A stretch of DNA of 64,000 bases from Shewanella japonica (GTDB lineage Bacteria; Pseudomonadota; Gammaproteobacteria; Enterobacterales; Shewanellaceae): contig NZ_CP020472.1 in NCBI RefSeq assembly GCF_002075795.1, forward strand, positions 851,001-915,000, written 5' to 3'. Positions within the stretch are counted from its first letter, which is position 1; each line of letters starts with the position of its first letter. Under the pieces are notes generated by a model. It saw nothing but the letters and a program-made list of their open reading frames with translations, had not been told where the DNA came from and made no database searches. This document shows positions 47,407 through 56,586 of the stretch, one piece after another. Made by a program: the position numbers and the translations under genes.

Positions 47407-48108
47407 CTACAGCTTAAGTTGATGCCTTAATAAGCTAATTTCTGCGGCCTCTAATGGCCGCATTTGTTTTTCTGGCAAGTCTAATAATTCACAATTCATC
47501 ATGCTTAATCTGACCAAATCAATGACAGTATAACCTAAGGCCTTAGCCATTCTTCGGATCTGACGATTCAGCCCTTGAGTCAGTGTGATTTTAAATTGGT
47601 TGCTCGAAACTGCTTCTACATCGCATGGTTTTGTGGTGACGTCTTTGTAGCTCACCCCGTTTGCCATTTTTTCAATAAATTCAGCTGAAAAGTCTCGATC
47701 TACAGTAACCAAATACACTTTTTGATGCCCATAATCTGGGTGCATTAACTTATGGGTAAGCTCACCATCATTAGTCAGCAATAACAAACCACGGGAATCC
47801 TTATCCAATCGTCCAGCAGGATACAGTCTAGGGGCTGCTGGTAGAATATGAATCAGGCTGGAAGGTAAATCGGGTAATAAACGACAATCAATACCAACCG
47901 GTTTATGGTACAACCAATATTGCTTGGTTTCGATGGGAGCGATAGGGGCGCCGTCTAATAAAATATTCGGATTGATAGCGTTGGCATTGACCCTATCAAG
48001 AGGGCTAGCTAATTGACCATTAAATGTCACTCTTCCTGCCGCAATGAGGCGCTGAGCCTGGCGACGTGAACTGACGCCGCAATGAGCTAGATATTGTTCT
48101 AAACGCAT
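47407..48108 (-). CDS. rluF: RsuA/RluF-family pseudouridine synthase
   Basis: This enzyme isomerises a specific uridine of rRNA (or a tRNA) to pseudouridine. It has 233 residues from ATG 48106-48108 (MRLEQYLAHCGVSSRRQAQ); a TTG four codons earlier is also open. It has an N-terminal S4 RNA-binding domain. The catalytic motif GRLDKDSRGLLLLTNDGEL carries the active Asp. The C-terminal ITLTQGLNRQIRRMAKALGY resembles RluF of E. coli more than RsuA. The E. coli protein is longer (290) with a C-terminal extension missing here, so the exact target is uncertain. It follows a membrane protein gene with a gap of about 14 bp. Confidence 0.8.
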   Translation of the reverse strand: MRLEQYLAHCGVSSRRQAQRLIAAGRVTFNGQLASPLDRVNANAINPNILLDGAPIAPIETKQYWLYHKPVGIDCRLLPDLPSSLIHILPAAPRLYPAGRLDKDSRGLLLLTNDGELTHKLMHPDYGHQKVYLVTVDRDFSAEFIEKMANGVSYKDVTTKPCDVEAVSSNQFKITLTQGLNRQIRRMAKALGYTVIDLVRLSMMNCELLDLPEKQMRPLEAAEISLLRHQLKL

Positions 48109-48122
48109 GTTTACTGGCAAGG

Positions 48123-48827
48123 CTAGTTACTCGCAAAGGTCAGTGTCGAGAGCTGGCGCTGCTGAGTTTTTATCATTTTTCGCATAGTTAATCCAAGCAG
48201 TACACACCATAAAATATTGGCTTGAGTGAGCACCCACATGACCAGTGAGACCCAACAAATTTCGTGAGCCTTATGAGAGCATGGGTCAAAATCCAATGTA
48301 GACCAATTCAGTAAATACATCAGTGCGACTGAAAAAATCAGGCCGATGATATTGAAAGCGAATAAGGAAGCGGAAAGAGAGCTATTCTTGCGGAAATAAT
48401 CAATAAAACAAAAGCTGTGTAGCACAAAGGTGCAAATCAAATATCCGGTAGAAAAGAACCGATGTTGTTCTAAAAAGTTGATCGGAAAGATACCAATTAA
48501 CACAATGAGCACGCCTAATGTCGCCCCGGTTACGGTGATTGTACGGCTATAAAAGTCCTCAAAAACATAATAGCGAGCTAACATAGATAGCATTAAGCAA
48601 GCGCCACCAATGACCAAGCCCATATTATAAACGATTGCTAAAGGGGAGGTCATATAATCGCCCAAGGTGTCTGCACGTATACTTAACGGACTGACGCCCA
48701 ATCGTGCCACTTCAGCGATTAATGCGGTTCCAATTCCTAGTCCACTGATCACAGCCGTCGCTAACGACATGAAAATAATCATTAAATGAAGGTCGTAATG
48801 TTTATTTGATTCGATTGAGCTAGACAT
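48123..48827 (-). CDS. Six-helix membrane protein, DUF998-like
   Basis: The protein has 234 residues with about six membrane helices (for example LMIIFMSLATAVISGLGIGT, LAIVYNMGLVIGGACLML and LGVLIVLIGIFPIN). A conserved-looking phrase, N-x-G-L-x-x-x-G, is followed by GIFPIN and EQHRFFSTGYLI, which fits DUF998 proteins of unknown function. It has three Cys in the segment DPCSHKAHEICW. It is probably co-transcribed with the pseudouridine synthase gene, which starts about 14 bp downstream. No function is proposed. Confidence 0.55.
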   Translation of the reverse strand: MSSSIESNKHYDLHLMIIFMSLATAVISGLGIGTALIAEVARLGVSPLSIRADTLGDYMTSPLAIVYNMGLVIGGACLMLSMLARYYVFEDFYSRTITVTGATLGVLIVLIGIFPINFLEQHRFFSTGYLICTFVLHSFCFIDYFRKNSSLSASLFAFNIIGLIFSVALMYLLNWSTLDFDPCSHKAHEICWVSLVMWVLTQANILWCVLLGLTMRKMIKTQQRQLSTLTFASN

Positions 48828-48896
48828 GGGGCCATTGTTAACTAAATGTTTAACTCAGAATATCACTGTTTACGTGTTTTAATCAGCAAAAATAAC

Positions 48897-48941
48897 GAAA
48901 AAAACCTGATATTGCTCCAGCGTTGCGGCAGCGATATCAGG
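48897..48941 (-). terminator. Terminator after the NhaC-type transporter gene
   Basis: On the minus strand CCTGATATCGCT pairs with AGCAATATCAGG (one mismatch pair) and is followed by seven T residues, about 40 bp past the stop codon. Confidence 0.88.
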
Positions 48942-48981
48942 CTTTAAAGATGTATTGTTGACGTGTATTAGATAGTTTTGA

Positions 48982-50310
48982 TTAAGCTCGCTTACGCAAA
49001 ATTACAATAGCGATAGCAACAACGGCTAAGATCATGCAGTACCAAGCATTTGAAATTGCAGCAAGTGGACTAATGGCAAACGTCGATGCTATTAGTAGTG
49101 CTTGAGCGCCATGTGGAATTAGGCCTTGAATAATACAAGCAAAGATATCCAGTACACTTGCTGCACGTTTAGGCGCAACACCATGCTTTTGAGCAAGCTC
49201 TTTAGCAATATCACTGGCGACAACAATCGATACGGTATTGTTAGCTACACAGGTGTTGGTTGCTGCAACAATACTTGCCATCCCTAATTCTGCCGCGCGG
49301 GTTGAAGTGCCGCCTTTTGCCTTTGAGAAACGTTTAATCAGTGCTTCGATTTTCTCGCTAACAAACTTCAAGCCACCTTGTTGTTGCATTAACGCAGCTA
49401 AACCACCGACTAACATTGAAAGAATGAAGATTTCTTGCATGTTAGTAAAACCAGCATAGATATCTTGACCGAACTGGATAACGCTGTAATCGGCGATAAA
49501 CAGTCCAGTTGCACCAGCAAGCAATATACCGACAGTTAGCACGACGAAGACGTTTACGCCTGCGACAGCTAAAAATAAGATAGTTAAGTAAGGAATGACA
49601 TTGATTAAGTCGATTTCTTGTGGCGCAACTTCTGCTTGTCCTTGGCCTGCAAAAGCAAATAAAACCAATGTAATTATCGATGCAGGCAAGGCAAAGATTA
49701 AGTTTTCACGGAACTTATCTTTCATCTCACAACCCTGAGTGCGAGTTGCAGCAATTGTAGTGTCAGAAATAATCGATAAGTTATCACCAAATAATGCGCC
49801 AGACATAACAGCACCCGCCATTAAGGCATAATCAATTTGGGCTTGGTCGGCAACGCCTAAAGCAATAGGTGCAACGGCGGCAATGGTGCCCATTGATGTA
49901 CCCATTGCAGTAGCAATAAAGGCGGCGATAACAAAAAAGCCTGGTAGCAACATGCTAGATGGGATCATTGACAGTCCCAAAGCAACAGTTGCATCAACGC
50001 CGCCCGTTGCTTTTGCAATAGAGGCGAATGCGCCAGCAAGCAAATAAATAAGACACATTGCAATGATATTGCTATGGCCGATACCCGCAATAAAGGTATC
50101 AATAGATTGGTTTAGTTTCTGCTTAGAGAGCAGCAGCGCCAGAATAATCGCTGGTAAAATGGCGATTACACTTGGTAGTTGATAAAACGCAAAGTCTACA
50201 CCTTGGCTTTGAAAGTAAACGCCCGCGCCAATAAATAATGCAAGAAAAGCAAATAGAGGCAATAAAGCAATAAAGGAGGCTGGGCTCGTTGTTGTTTGTT
50301 GTGTCGTCAA
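48982..50310 (-). CDS. metT: NhaC-family transporter, probable methionine transporter MetT
   Basis: A 442-residue inner-membrane transporter with about eleven helices, of the Na+/H+ antiporter NhaC superfamily. Typical phrases are GTSMGTIAAVAPIALGVA, GALFGDNLSIISDTTIAAT and AATNTCVANNTVSIVVA. By family alone it would be called a Na+/H+ antiporter. However, its promoter carries two near-perfect tandem MetJ boxes. NhaC-superfamily proteins named MetT were predicted as methionine importers from MetJ or SAM-riboswitch control in comparative genomics. I therefore infer Na+-coupled methionine uptake. The membrane-transporter call is sure; the substrate is inferred from regulation. Confidence 0.72.
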   Translation of the reverse strand: MTTQQTTTSPASFIALLPLFAFLALFIGAGVYFQSQGVDFAFYQLPSVIAILPAIILALLLSKQKLNQSIDTFIAGIGHSNIIAMCLIYLLAGAFASIAKATGGVDATVALGLSMIPSSMLLPGFFVIAAFIATAMGTSMGTIAAVAPIALGVADQAQIDYALMAGAVMSGALFGDNLSIISDTTIAATRTQGCEMKDKFRENLIFALPASIITLVLFAFAGQGQAEVAPQEIDLINVIPYLTILFLAVAGVNVFVVLTVGILLAGATGLFIADYSVIQFGQDIYAGFTNMQEIFILSMLVGGLAALMQQQGGLKFVSEKIEALIKRFSKAKGGTSTRAAELGMASIVAATNTCVANNTVSIVVASDIAKELAQKHGVAPKRAASVLDIFACIIQGLIPHGAQALLIASTFAISPLAAISNAWYCMILAVVAIAIVILRKRA

Positions 50311-50434
50311 GGTTGTCTCTCTTATTGTTTATTTAGTGTCAAAAGTGCAGTGTTCTAGTCTTTCGAAGTTCAAAGCTACTTTAGCAAGCTCTGTATTAAT
50401 AATCAGTATTATGATGACTTCTTAAGTTCTGGCA

Positions 50435-50463
50435 AGCATAGGAGATCTATAAATTAGTGTCAA
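50435..50463 (-). promoter_or_regulatory. Sigma70-type promoter of metT
   Basis: On the minus strand TTGACA (50458-50463) and TATGCT (50435-50440) are exactly 17 bp apart. The expected start of transcription is near 50428, leaving a leader of about 118 nt. The MetJ boxes overlap the -35 element. Confidence 0.72.
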
Positions 50464-50490
50464 TCTAGACGTCTAGACTTCTTTGCTTCT
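50459..50490. promoter_or_regulatory. Tandem MetJ boxes upstream of metT
   Basis: AGACGTCT (50467-50474) is a perfect met box, directly followed by AGACTTCT (50475-50482, 7 of 8). They are flanked by weaker 8-mers on the same register (GTCAATCT, 3 of 8; TTGCTTCT, 4 of 8). MetJ with S-adenosylmethionine binds two or more such boxes cooperatively. The array covers the -35 of the metT promoter, as expected for repression. Confidence 0.78.
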
Positions 50491-50597
50491 CTGGCGACTT
50501 TTACATTGTTCGTTATGTTTTGTTTAATCGGGTTAACAATTGAGTGCAAAAACTCAGCGTGGCGATGCTATTTTGAACATAAATTCGTAGGTAAAAA

Positions 50598-50621
50598 AAA
50601 GCTCGCACTGTGGCGAGCTTT
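50598..50621 (-). terminator. Terminator after putA
   Basis: AAAGCTCGC and GCGAGCTTT form a perfect 9-bp stem with a 6-nt loop; on the minus strand it is followed by eight T residues (50593-50600). Confidence 0.92.
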
Positions 50622-50661
50622 AAATGAAGGCTTAGATAGTCAACCTTATCTTTGGATAAGG

Positions 50662-53600
50662 TTAATCCGCATCGCCTAAAGACAGTAATGTCGCATTACC
50701 GCCAATGGCAGTAATGTTATTAGTACGTGTTTTCTCAGTGATAAAGCGAGTAAGGTAATGCGGTCCGCCTGCTTTAGGGCCAGTACCAGATAAACCTTGG
50801 CCACCAAAAGGTTGTACGCCGACGACAGCGCCAATCTGGTTACGGTTGATATACACATTACCCACATCAACTTTATCCGCTAGATTAAGTGCATGGCTTT
50901 CGTTACGGCTGTGGATCCCTAAGGTTAACCCAAACCCTGTGCTATTAATTTCATTAATTACCTCTGCAAGGTTGGCAGCCTTGTAACGTATAACGTGCAG
51001 TATTGGTCCAAAATGTTCTTTATCAAGCACTTTGATTGAATCAATTTCAACCGCTGTTGGTGCAACAAAGTAACCATTTTCTGTGCCTTCAGGAAGTTGA
51101 TTTTTCTTAATCAATTTGCCCACTTGGCTGATATGATCAATATGCGCATTGAGGTTAGCTTGAGCTGTTGCATCAATCACAGGCCCTACATCGGTTTTAA
51201 CTGAACTAGGGTTACCAATACTGAGCTCTTCCATTGCCCCTTGCATGACATCAAGCACACGGTCGGCAATATCTTCTTGTAAGAACAGCACTCGTAACGC
51301 TGAGCATCGTTGTCCGGCACTGGTAAATGATGAAGCAACAACATCAGCAACCACTTGCTCAGCCTGTGAAGTAGAATCGACAATCATGGCATTTTGGCCA
51401 CCAGTTTCAGCAATTAATGGAATAATTGCGCCTTCACGATTTGCTAAAGTACGATTAATTAATTTTGCTGTGCCTGTTGACCCTGTAAAACACACACCAC
51501 CAATACGTTCATCAGAGGTAATTGCTGCGCCTACCGTTGCGCCTGTACCCGGTAAGAATTGTAAAACATCAGTCGGAATACCCGCTTCGTGAGCCAGTTG
51601 TACTGCGCGATAGCCGACAATTGATGTTTGTTCAGCTGGTTTTGCAACTACAGTGTTACCTGCAGCAAGTGCAGCTGTTACTTGGCCTAAGAAAATCGCT
51701 AAAGGGAAGTTCCATGGGCTAATACAAACAAAAATCCCACGTCCTTGAATGAATAATTCATTTAGCTCACCCGTTGGGCCTGGGAGTAGTTCAGGCTTAG
51801 CCATCATTTTTTTAGCTTGAATGGCGTAGTAGCGACAAAAATCGACGGCTTCACGGACTTCATCAATCCCGTCTTGAATACTTTTTCCCGCTTCACGGGT
51901 ACAAAGTGCGATTAACTCTTCACGATTTTCTTCGAGCAAATCCGCCAGTTTTTGAAGAGCGTTAGCACGTTCTTCAACTGGAGTGTGGCTCCAGCTGTGG
52001 AACGATGCTTGAGCAGAGCTTAGTGCTAATTCAACGGCTTGGTTATTTGCAAAGGCCACTTTACCAACAGCTTGGTTAGTATCAAAAGGACTGACAACAT
52101 TAATCGTTTCACCCGTTAGCGTCTCGCCATTAACTAATGGGCCAGCTTGCCATTGAGTTTGGCTAAATTTTTCAATTCCTGCGAAAAATGGCTCGGATTC
52201 GGAGATGATATTCATGTTAAGTCCTTTAGAGTTTTTACGTTCTTCGCCGAAGATATCTTCCGGCAAGACGATTTTATTATTGGCTAAAGTTTTATAGGAT
52301 TTGAGTGTGATAACAGGGTGAACCACTAAGCTGTCGATAGGGGTTTTAGGGTCAACTAATTTATGCACAAAAGAAGTGTTGGCACCATTTTCAAGTAATC
52401 TTCTGACTAAGTATGGTAAGAGATCTTTATGCGCGCCGATCGGTGCATAAATTCTGACAGCTTTAGCGCCAGCTTCAGCAAGCATGGTGTCATAAAGCTC
52501 TTCGCCCATGCCATGTAAACGCTGATATTCATAGTTTCTATCACCGGCCATCGCACTGATACTGGCTACAGTTTGTGCATTATGAGTGGCAAACTGTGGG
52601 TAAATAGCTCCACGAGTGGCTTCTGACAATAAGTATCTTGCACAGGCAAGGTATGACACATCAGTACCTGCTTTACGGGTAAATAGTGGGTAACCGCCAT
52701 CGCCTGCTTGTTGAGCCCATTTTAATTCACTATCCCAATAAGCGCCTTTTACTAGACGTAATGGGATTTCATCTCCTTGTTCACGAGAAAGCTTCGTCAA
52801 CCAACATAGAACGGGCAGAGCACGCTTAGAGTAAGCTTGGACGACAATACCTAATAATCCCCATCCTTTAATTTCTTCAGCGTTATACAACTTTTTAAAT
52901 AGCTTTAACGATAACTCTAAGCGATCCATTTCTTCTGCATCGATAGAAATACCAATATTTAGCTCACGCGCTTGAACACAAAGTTTAATCACAGTGTCAT
53001 AAAGCTCGCTTAATACTCTATCCTCGTTGGCGACTTCATATCGCGGATGAAGAGCTGAAAGCTTGATCGAAATAGTCGGTAAAGGTGTATTTGATTCTTC
53101 ATACGACTGAGCGCCTAATTGACGAATGGCATTGCTGTAGTCGAGATAATATTTTTGTGCATCTGTAGCTGTGAATGCGGCTTCACCTAACATGTCGTAG
53201 CTGTGGGTATAGCCTTGTTGACGTTTAGCTGTGCTGTTTTTAAGGCCCTCTTGAACGGTTTGCCCTAAAACAAATTGCTTACCCATGATTTTCATTGCGG
53301 CATTCATGGCTTGACGAATAACAGGTTCACCTGCGCGATTGATGAGTCGATTTAATAAACTGCTTGGCTTACCATCAATATTCTTATCGAGCTTAACGAT
53401 TTTACCTGTAAGCATTAATCCCCAGGTGGATGCATTGACTAACAATGAATCGCTTTTCTTAAGGTGTAAATCCCACTTAGCACCAGAAAGCTTATCTTCA
53501 ATTAACGCATCGGCAGTCGCTGCATCAGGAATACGCAACAGTGCTTCAGCAAGACACATTAAAATAATGCCTTCTTGTGTTTCTAAACTGTATTGCTGCA

Positions 53601-53838
53601 AAAAGGCATCAATGCCTACCATTAAGCCTTTCTTTTCGTACTGACGAACTTTAGTGACTAATTCATGGGCTCGATCCGTCACTTGTTTAATATCGGTGTC
53701 AGATGACGGTACTAACTTCAAGAGTTCAGTTAGATATTGCTCTTCATCAACGATGTAATTATTTGTTATGGCTGAGAATAGCTCATCTAGGCTGGCATTG
53801 TCGTAATGGCCGTTTAGTACTTCACTAGCTTTAAACAT
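50662..53838 (-). CDS. putA: Bifunctional proline dehydrogenase / P5C dehydrogenase PutA
   Basis: PutA oxidises proline to glutamate in two coupled steps (FAD, then NAD). From ATG 53836-53838 (MFKASEVLNG), which has GGA 9 nt upstream, it has 1058 residues; an ATG three codons earlier is too close to that site. The proline dehydrogenase barrel occupies roughly 150-490 (YTHSYDMLGEAAFT, YEYQRLHGMGEELYD). The aldehyde dehydrogenase domain occupies about 550-1040, with AETGGQNAMIVDS (Glu) and TSAGQRCSALRVLF (catalytic Cys). The N-terminal ribbon-helix-helix domain of trifunctional E. coli PutA is absent, so this protein should not repress its own gene. A separate regulator is expected. Confidence 0.95.
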   Translation of the reverse strand: MFKASEVLNGHYDNASLDELFSAITNNYIVDEEQYLTELLKLVPSSDTDIKQVTDRAHELVTKVRQYEKKGLMVGIDAFLQQYSLETQEGIILMCLAEALLRIPDAATADALIEDKLSGAKWDLHLKKSDSLLVNASTWGLMLTGKIVKLDKNIDGKPSSLLNRLINRAGEPVIRQAMNAAMKIMGKQFVLGQTVQEGLKNSTAKRQQGYTHSYDMLGEAAFTATDAQKYYLDYSNAIRQLGAQSYEESNTPLPTISIKLSALHPRYEVANEDRVLSELYDTVIKLCVQARELNIGISIDAEEMDRLELSLKLFKKLYNAEEIKGWGLLGIVVQAYSKRALPVLCWLTKLSREQGDEIPLRLVKGAYWDSELKWAQQAGDGGYPLFTRKAGTDVSYLACARYLLSEATRGAIYPQFATHNAQTVASISAMAGDRNYEYQRLHGMGEELYDTMLAEAGAKAVRIYAPIGAHKDLLPYLVRRLLENGANTSFVHKLVDPKTPIDSLVVHPVITLKSYKTLANNKIVLPEDIFGEERKNSKGLNMNIISESEPFFAGIEKFSQTQWQAGPLVNGETLTGETINVVSPFDTNQAVGKVAFANNQAVELALSSAQASFHSWSHTPVEERANALQKLADLLEENREELIALCTREAGKSIQDGIDEVREAVDFCRYYAIQAKKMMAKPELLPGPTGELNELFIQGRGIFVCISPWNFPLAIFLGQVTAALAAGNTVVAKPAEQTSIVGYRAVQLAHEAGIPTDVLQFLPGTGATVGAAITSDERIGGVCFTGSTGTAKLINRTLANREGAIIPLIAETGGQNAMIVDSTSQAEQVVADVVASSFTSAGQRCSALRVLFLQEDIADRVLDVMQGAMEELSIGNPSSVKTDVGPVIDATAQANLNAHIDHISQVGKLIKKNQLPEGTENGYFVAPTAVEIDSIKVLDKEHFGPILHVIRYKAANLAEVINEINSTGFGLTLGIHSRNESHALNLADKVDVGNVYINRNQIGAVVGVQPFGGQGLSGTGPKAGGPHYLTRFITEKTRTNNITAIGGNATLLSLGDAD

Positions 53839-54357
53839 AATTTTCATTCCGTCTTTAGCTGTTTACTACCTGATGTAAACAAGTTGTTTTATTATGATAT
53901 TTTTTATTTTGTATACAATGTACGAAAATCGAGGCGATTATAATATTAAAATGTGACATTGAGCAATGTTTGCAAAGAAATGTGATTGTAAATAAAAGTG
54001 TCGACTGTTTTATGCTCAATAATTTGGATGATAATGGCTAAGATCCCATCAACATTTTTAGGTAAATGCATCAGAGTTGAGTTCATTGATGCCTGCTATA
54101 AACACGTTAAAAGACAATCAATTACTTTGCGTTGCAAAATATCAAAGCTCGTTTCTTTACGGCTTTTTAGCGTGTTAGTTACTATCACCCGATAGCATGT
54201 TTTGGTACAGAGGACTTTGGTCGTACAATCCGCTGATCAGGATTAATGGTAGTGAAATGTATGGTGGAAAGTTTCAAGATAACTATTTTTAATAGAAATT
54301 TACCAGAGGCAAGCAGGAGACAATAAGCAATGCAAAAGTCTCATGCTGTCTATAAAT
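53839..54357. promoter_or_regulatory. putA control region and non-coding stretch
   Basis: About 520 bp without a believable gene. A 65-codon frame at 53998-54195 has no ribosome site or family features. The putA-proximal part is AT-rich and holds a perfect 10-bp palindrome (listed separately). Nothing further was recognised. Confidence 0.4.
53909..53918. promoter_or_regulatory. Palindrome TTGTATACAA upstream of putA
   Basis: TTGTATACAA is a perfect 10-bp palindrome 71-80 bp upstream of the putA ATG. Its shape (GTATAC core) resembles operators of FadR-type GntR regulators. The bound protein is unknown. Confidence 0.45.
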
Positions 54358-54384
54358 AAAAAAACCAGCGCAAGCACTGGTTTA
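54358..54384 (-). terminator. Terminator after ygiM
   Basis: AAACCAG and CTGGTTT arms; on the minus strand seven T residues follow. It is about 75 bp past the ygiM stop. Confidence 0.78.
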
Positions 54385-54460
54385 ATCGTTGATTGAATCT
54401 AGTCCAGCCGCTTGTCGTAATACAAGCCTGGAGCAATAGATTTCATTTAGCCGTTAAAAC

Positions 54461-55051
54461 TTACATCCAGCGGCTTTTTTGTTTGCGTTGTGGTCTTGGC
54501 AAGTAAACCAAGATAATACCAATCAAGGCGCCTAAACCGGCAATCATTGCACCTTGCTGCCACATCTTTGACTGGGCGTTATCTTTGATTGATTGCAGTT
54601 GTTGATTACTGCTATCACGCTCATTTGTCACTCTTGATAATTCAGACTGTAAAGAAGCAATCTGATTGTTAGCTGAAGTCAGCTCCTGAGCAACAGACTC
54701 TGAACTTTGATCAAGTTGAGATAAGGTGGTTTTAGTTTTTGCTAACTCAGCTTCTAGTAGCGGTAAGCGATTTCGTAAACTCGTTCCAGTTTCAATTAAA
54801 TCAGACTTTACCCAGCCTTCACGATTTTTATGATCACGAATTTTACTGTATTCATTTTGAGTTTCATTTAATAAGGTAATCGTTTGACCAGCCTCAATGC
54901 TGCCTAAAATACGATATTGGGTACCTGGACCACCGTGGATGTAAATAAACACATCGTCAGTAATGTAATGCGTCTGAGCCATTAAACCTTTTGAGAGCAG
55001 TAGCAAAGCTACTATTGTAAGCATTCTGAACACGTTATTTTTCCATACCAT
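54461..55051 (-). CDS. ygiM: SH3-domain membrane protein YgiM (TIGR04211 type)
   Basis: The protein has 196 residues. A signal peptide or anchor at the N-terminus (MLTIVALLLLSKGLMAQ) is followed by a bacterial SH3 domain at about 27-95 (FIYIHGGPGTQYRILGSIEAGQ, EGWVKSDLIE). A coiled coil of about 60 residues follows (about 98-160), then a C-terminal membrane helix (MIAGLGALIGIILVYLP) and a basic tail. This is the layout of E. coli YgiM, which is a neighbour of ygiF there; ygiF is 2.4 kb away here. The SH3 domain should face the periplasm, perhaps contacting peptidoglycan. Exact function unknown. Confidence 0.85.
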   Translation of the reverse strand: MVWKNNVFRMLTIVALLLLSKGLMAQTHYITDDVFIYIHGGPGTQYRILGSIEAGQTITLLNETQNEYSKIRDHKNREGWVKSDLIETGTSLRNRLPLLEAELAKTKTTLSQLDQSSESVAQELTSANNQIASLQSELSRVTNERDSSNQQLQSIKDNAQSKMWQQGAMIAGLGALIGIILVYLPRPQRKQKSRWM

Positions 55052-55239
55052 TAGAACTATCCGTCATGCTATTTATTTACTGTCTTGATTGCAAGGAAGA
55101 ACCGCAAAGTCTTATTTAAATAAGCGGGATTACTGATTTTTTGACGACTTTTACGTGAAAATTGCTGCAAAAGTGTCATCAATTAATAACTGGGTGGATT
55201 TTTTATGCTCCATAATCTGTTCGGTTTGTTTTAGGCAAT

Positions 55240-55267
55240 AAAAAAGCCAGTCACAAGGACTGGCTTT
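55240..55267 (-). terminator. Terminator after pitA
   Basis: AAAGCCAGTC and GACTGGCTTT form a perfect 10-bp stem with a 5-nt loop, 26 bp past the pitA stop, with a T-run on the minus strand. Confidence 0.93.
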
Positions 55268-55292
55268 ATTTTGGCTATCTATCTCAGCAATC

Positions 55293-56561
55293 TTAGCTGA
55301 ATACACCTTTGATGGTGAAGAAGAACAAGATAGATAATGCAGCGCCGGCTGGTAACGTTACTACCCAAGAAATAACGATGTTACGAACTACACCGATATT
55401 AATTGCAGCAATACCACGTGCCATACCCACACCTAATACCGCACCAACTAATGTTTGAGTTGTTGAAATGGGTAAACCAGTACCAGAAGCAATTACCACG
55501 GTTGATGCAGCAGCTAATTCAGCGGCAAAACCACGGCTTGGAGTCAGATGAGTAATGTTTTTACCAATGGTCTGCATGACACGCTTACCAAAGATAGCTA
55601 GACCCATTACGATACCGATAGCACCTAAAGGAAGAATCCACCATGCAAGTGCTGCTTTCGATTCAATTGCACCGCCACTGTTAACTACAGATACAACTGC
55701 AGCTAATGGGCCAATTGCGTTAGCAACGTCATTTGAACCATGAGCAAACGCCATACAACATGCTGTAACAACCATTAAGATTGCGAAGACTTTTTCAACG
55801 TTTGCATATTCAGTTTGACGATTAATATCAGTGCTCATGTTTAAGCGACCAATAGCGACTTTACCGAAAATACCAACACCAATAGCAACAGCAATTGCTA
55901 AGCCGTACGCTTCAACGGTTGAGAAGTGTAGACCAACATGTTTTAGACCTTTAGTAATGGTAACAAGTGACATAACGAAGCCAGCAAGTGCCATATAGAA
56001 AGGAACGTAACGTCTTGCATTAGCTAAAGGGTCGTCAGTATTAAAAATTAACTTTTGAACACTTTGGAAAATCATGAAAGCAATAAAGCCGGAAATCGCA
56101 GGTGTGACCACCCATGAACCGATAATGCCAACAACTTTACCCCATTCAACCGCTTCAGTACCTACACCTACTGCAGCGAAACCAACAATCGCACCAACAA
56201 TTGAGTGAGTTGTTGATACTGGCCAGCCTAATGCTGATGCCGCAACTAACCATAGACCCGCAGCGAGTAGTGCGCCGATCATGCCGTAAACCAGAAGTTC
56301 TGGTGAATCGACGAAGAAGCTAGCGTCAATAATCCCTTTACGGATAGTACTGGTAACTTCGCCACCGGCTAAATAAGCCCCAGCGAACTCGAAGATCATT
56401 GCAATAATAATTGCTTGTTTGATTGTGATGGCGTTGGAACCTACTGAGGTACCCATAGCATTAGCAACGTCATTCGCGCCAATACCCCATGCCATCAAAA
56501 ATCCAAATACAGCCGCAATACCAATTAGCATTGGGCCATTGGTGACTAATACATCAACCAT
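55293..56561 (-). CDS. pitA: Low-affinity inorganic phosphate transporter (Pit family)
   Basis: A 422-residue inner-membrane carrier that takes up metal phosphate with protons or sodium. It has the two inverted PHO4 repeats: GIGANDVANAMGTSVG near residue 26, and AFAHGSNDVANAIGPLAA near 275. Each has the G-x-N-D-V-A-N-A signature that binds phosphate. About ten membrane helices are visible. It follows the DUF47 gene by 25 bp and ends with its own terminator; the DUF47-pit pair is common and DUF47 proteins appear to modulate Pit. Confidence 0.94.
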   Translation of the reverse strand: MVDVLVTNGPMLIGIAAVFGFLMAWGIGANDVANAMGTSVGSNAITIKQAIIIAMIFEFAGAYLAGGEVTSTIRKGIIDASFFVDSPELLVYGMIGALLAAGLWLVAASALGWPVSTTHSIVGAIVGFAAVGVGTEAVEWGKVVGIIGSWVVTPAISGFIAFMIFQSVQKLIFNTDDPLANARRYVPFYMALAGFVMSLVTITKGLKHVGLHFSTVEAYGLAIAVAIGVGIFGKVAIGRLNMSTDINRQTEYANVEKVFAILMVVTACCMAFAHGSNDVANAIGPLAAVVSVVNSGGAIESKAALAWWILPLGAIGIVMGLAIFGKRVMQTIGKNITHLTPSRGFAAELAAASTVVIASGTGLPISTTQTLVGAVLGVGMARGIAAINIGVVRNIVISWVVTLPAGAALSILFFFTIKGVFS

Positions 56562-56586
56562 GTTGTTTCCTTGATAACTTTTTTAG

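Noticed and set aside
53998..54195. 65-codon open frame between putA and ygiM
   Set aside because: No ribosome-binding site, basic and low-complexity composition, no family look; consistent with chance.
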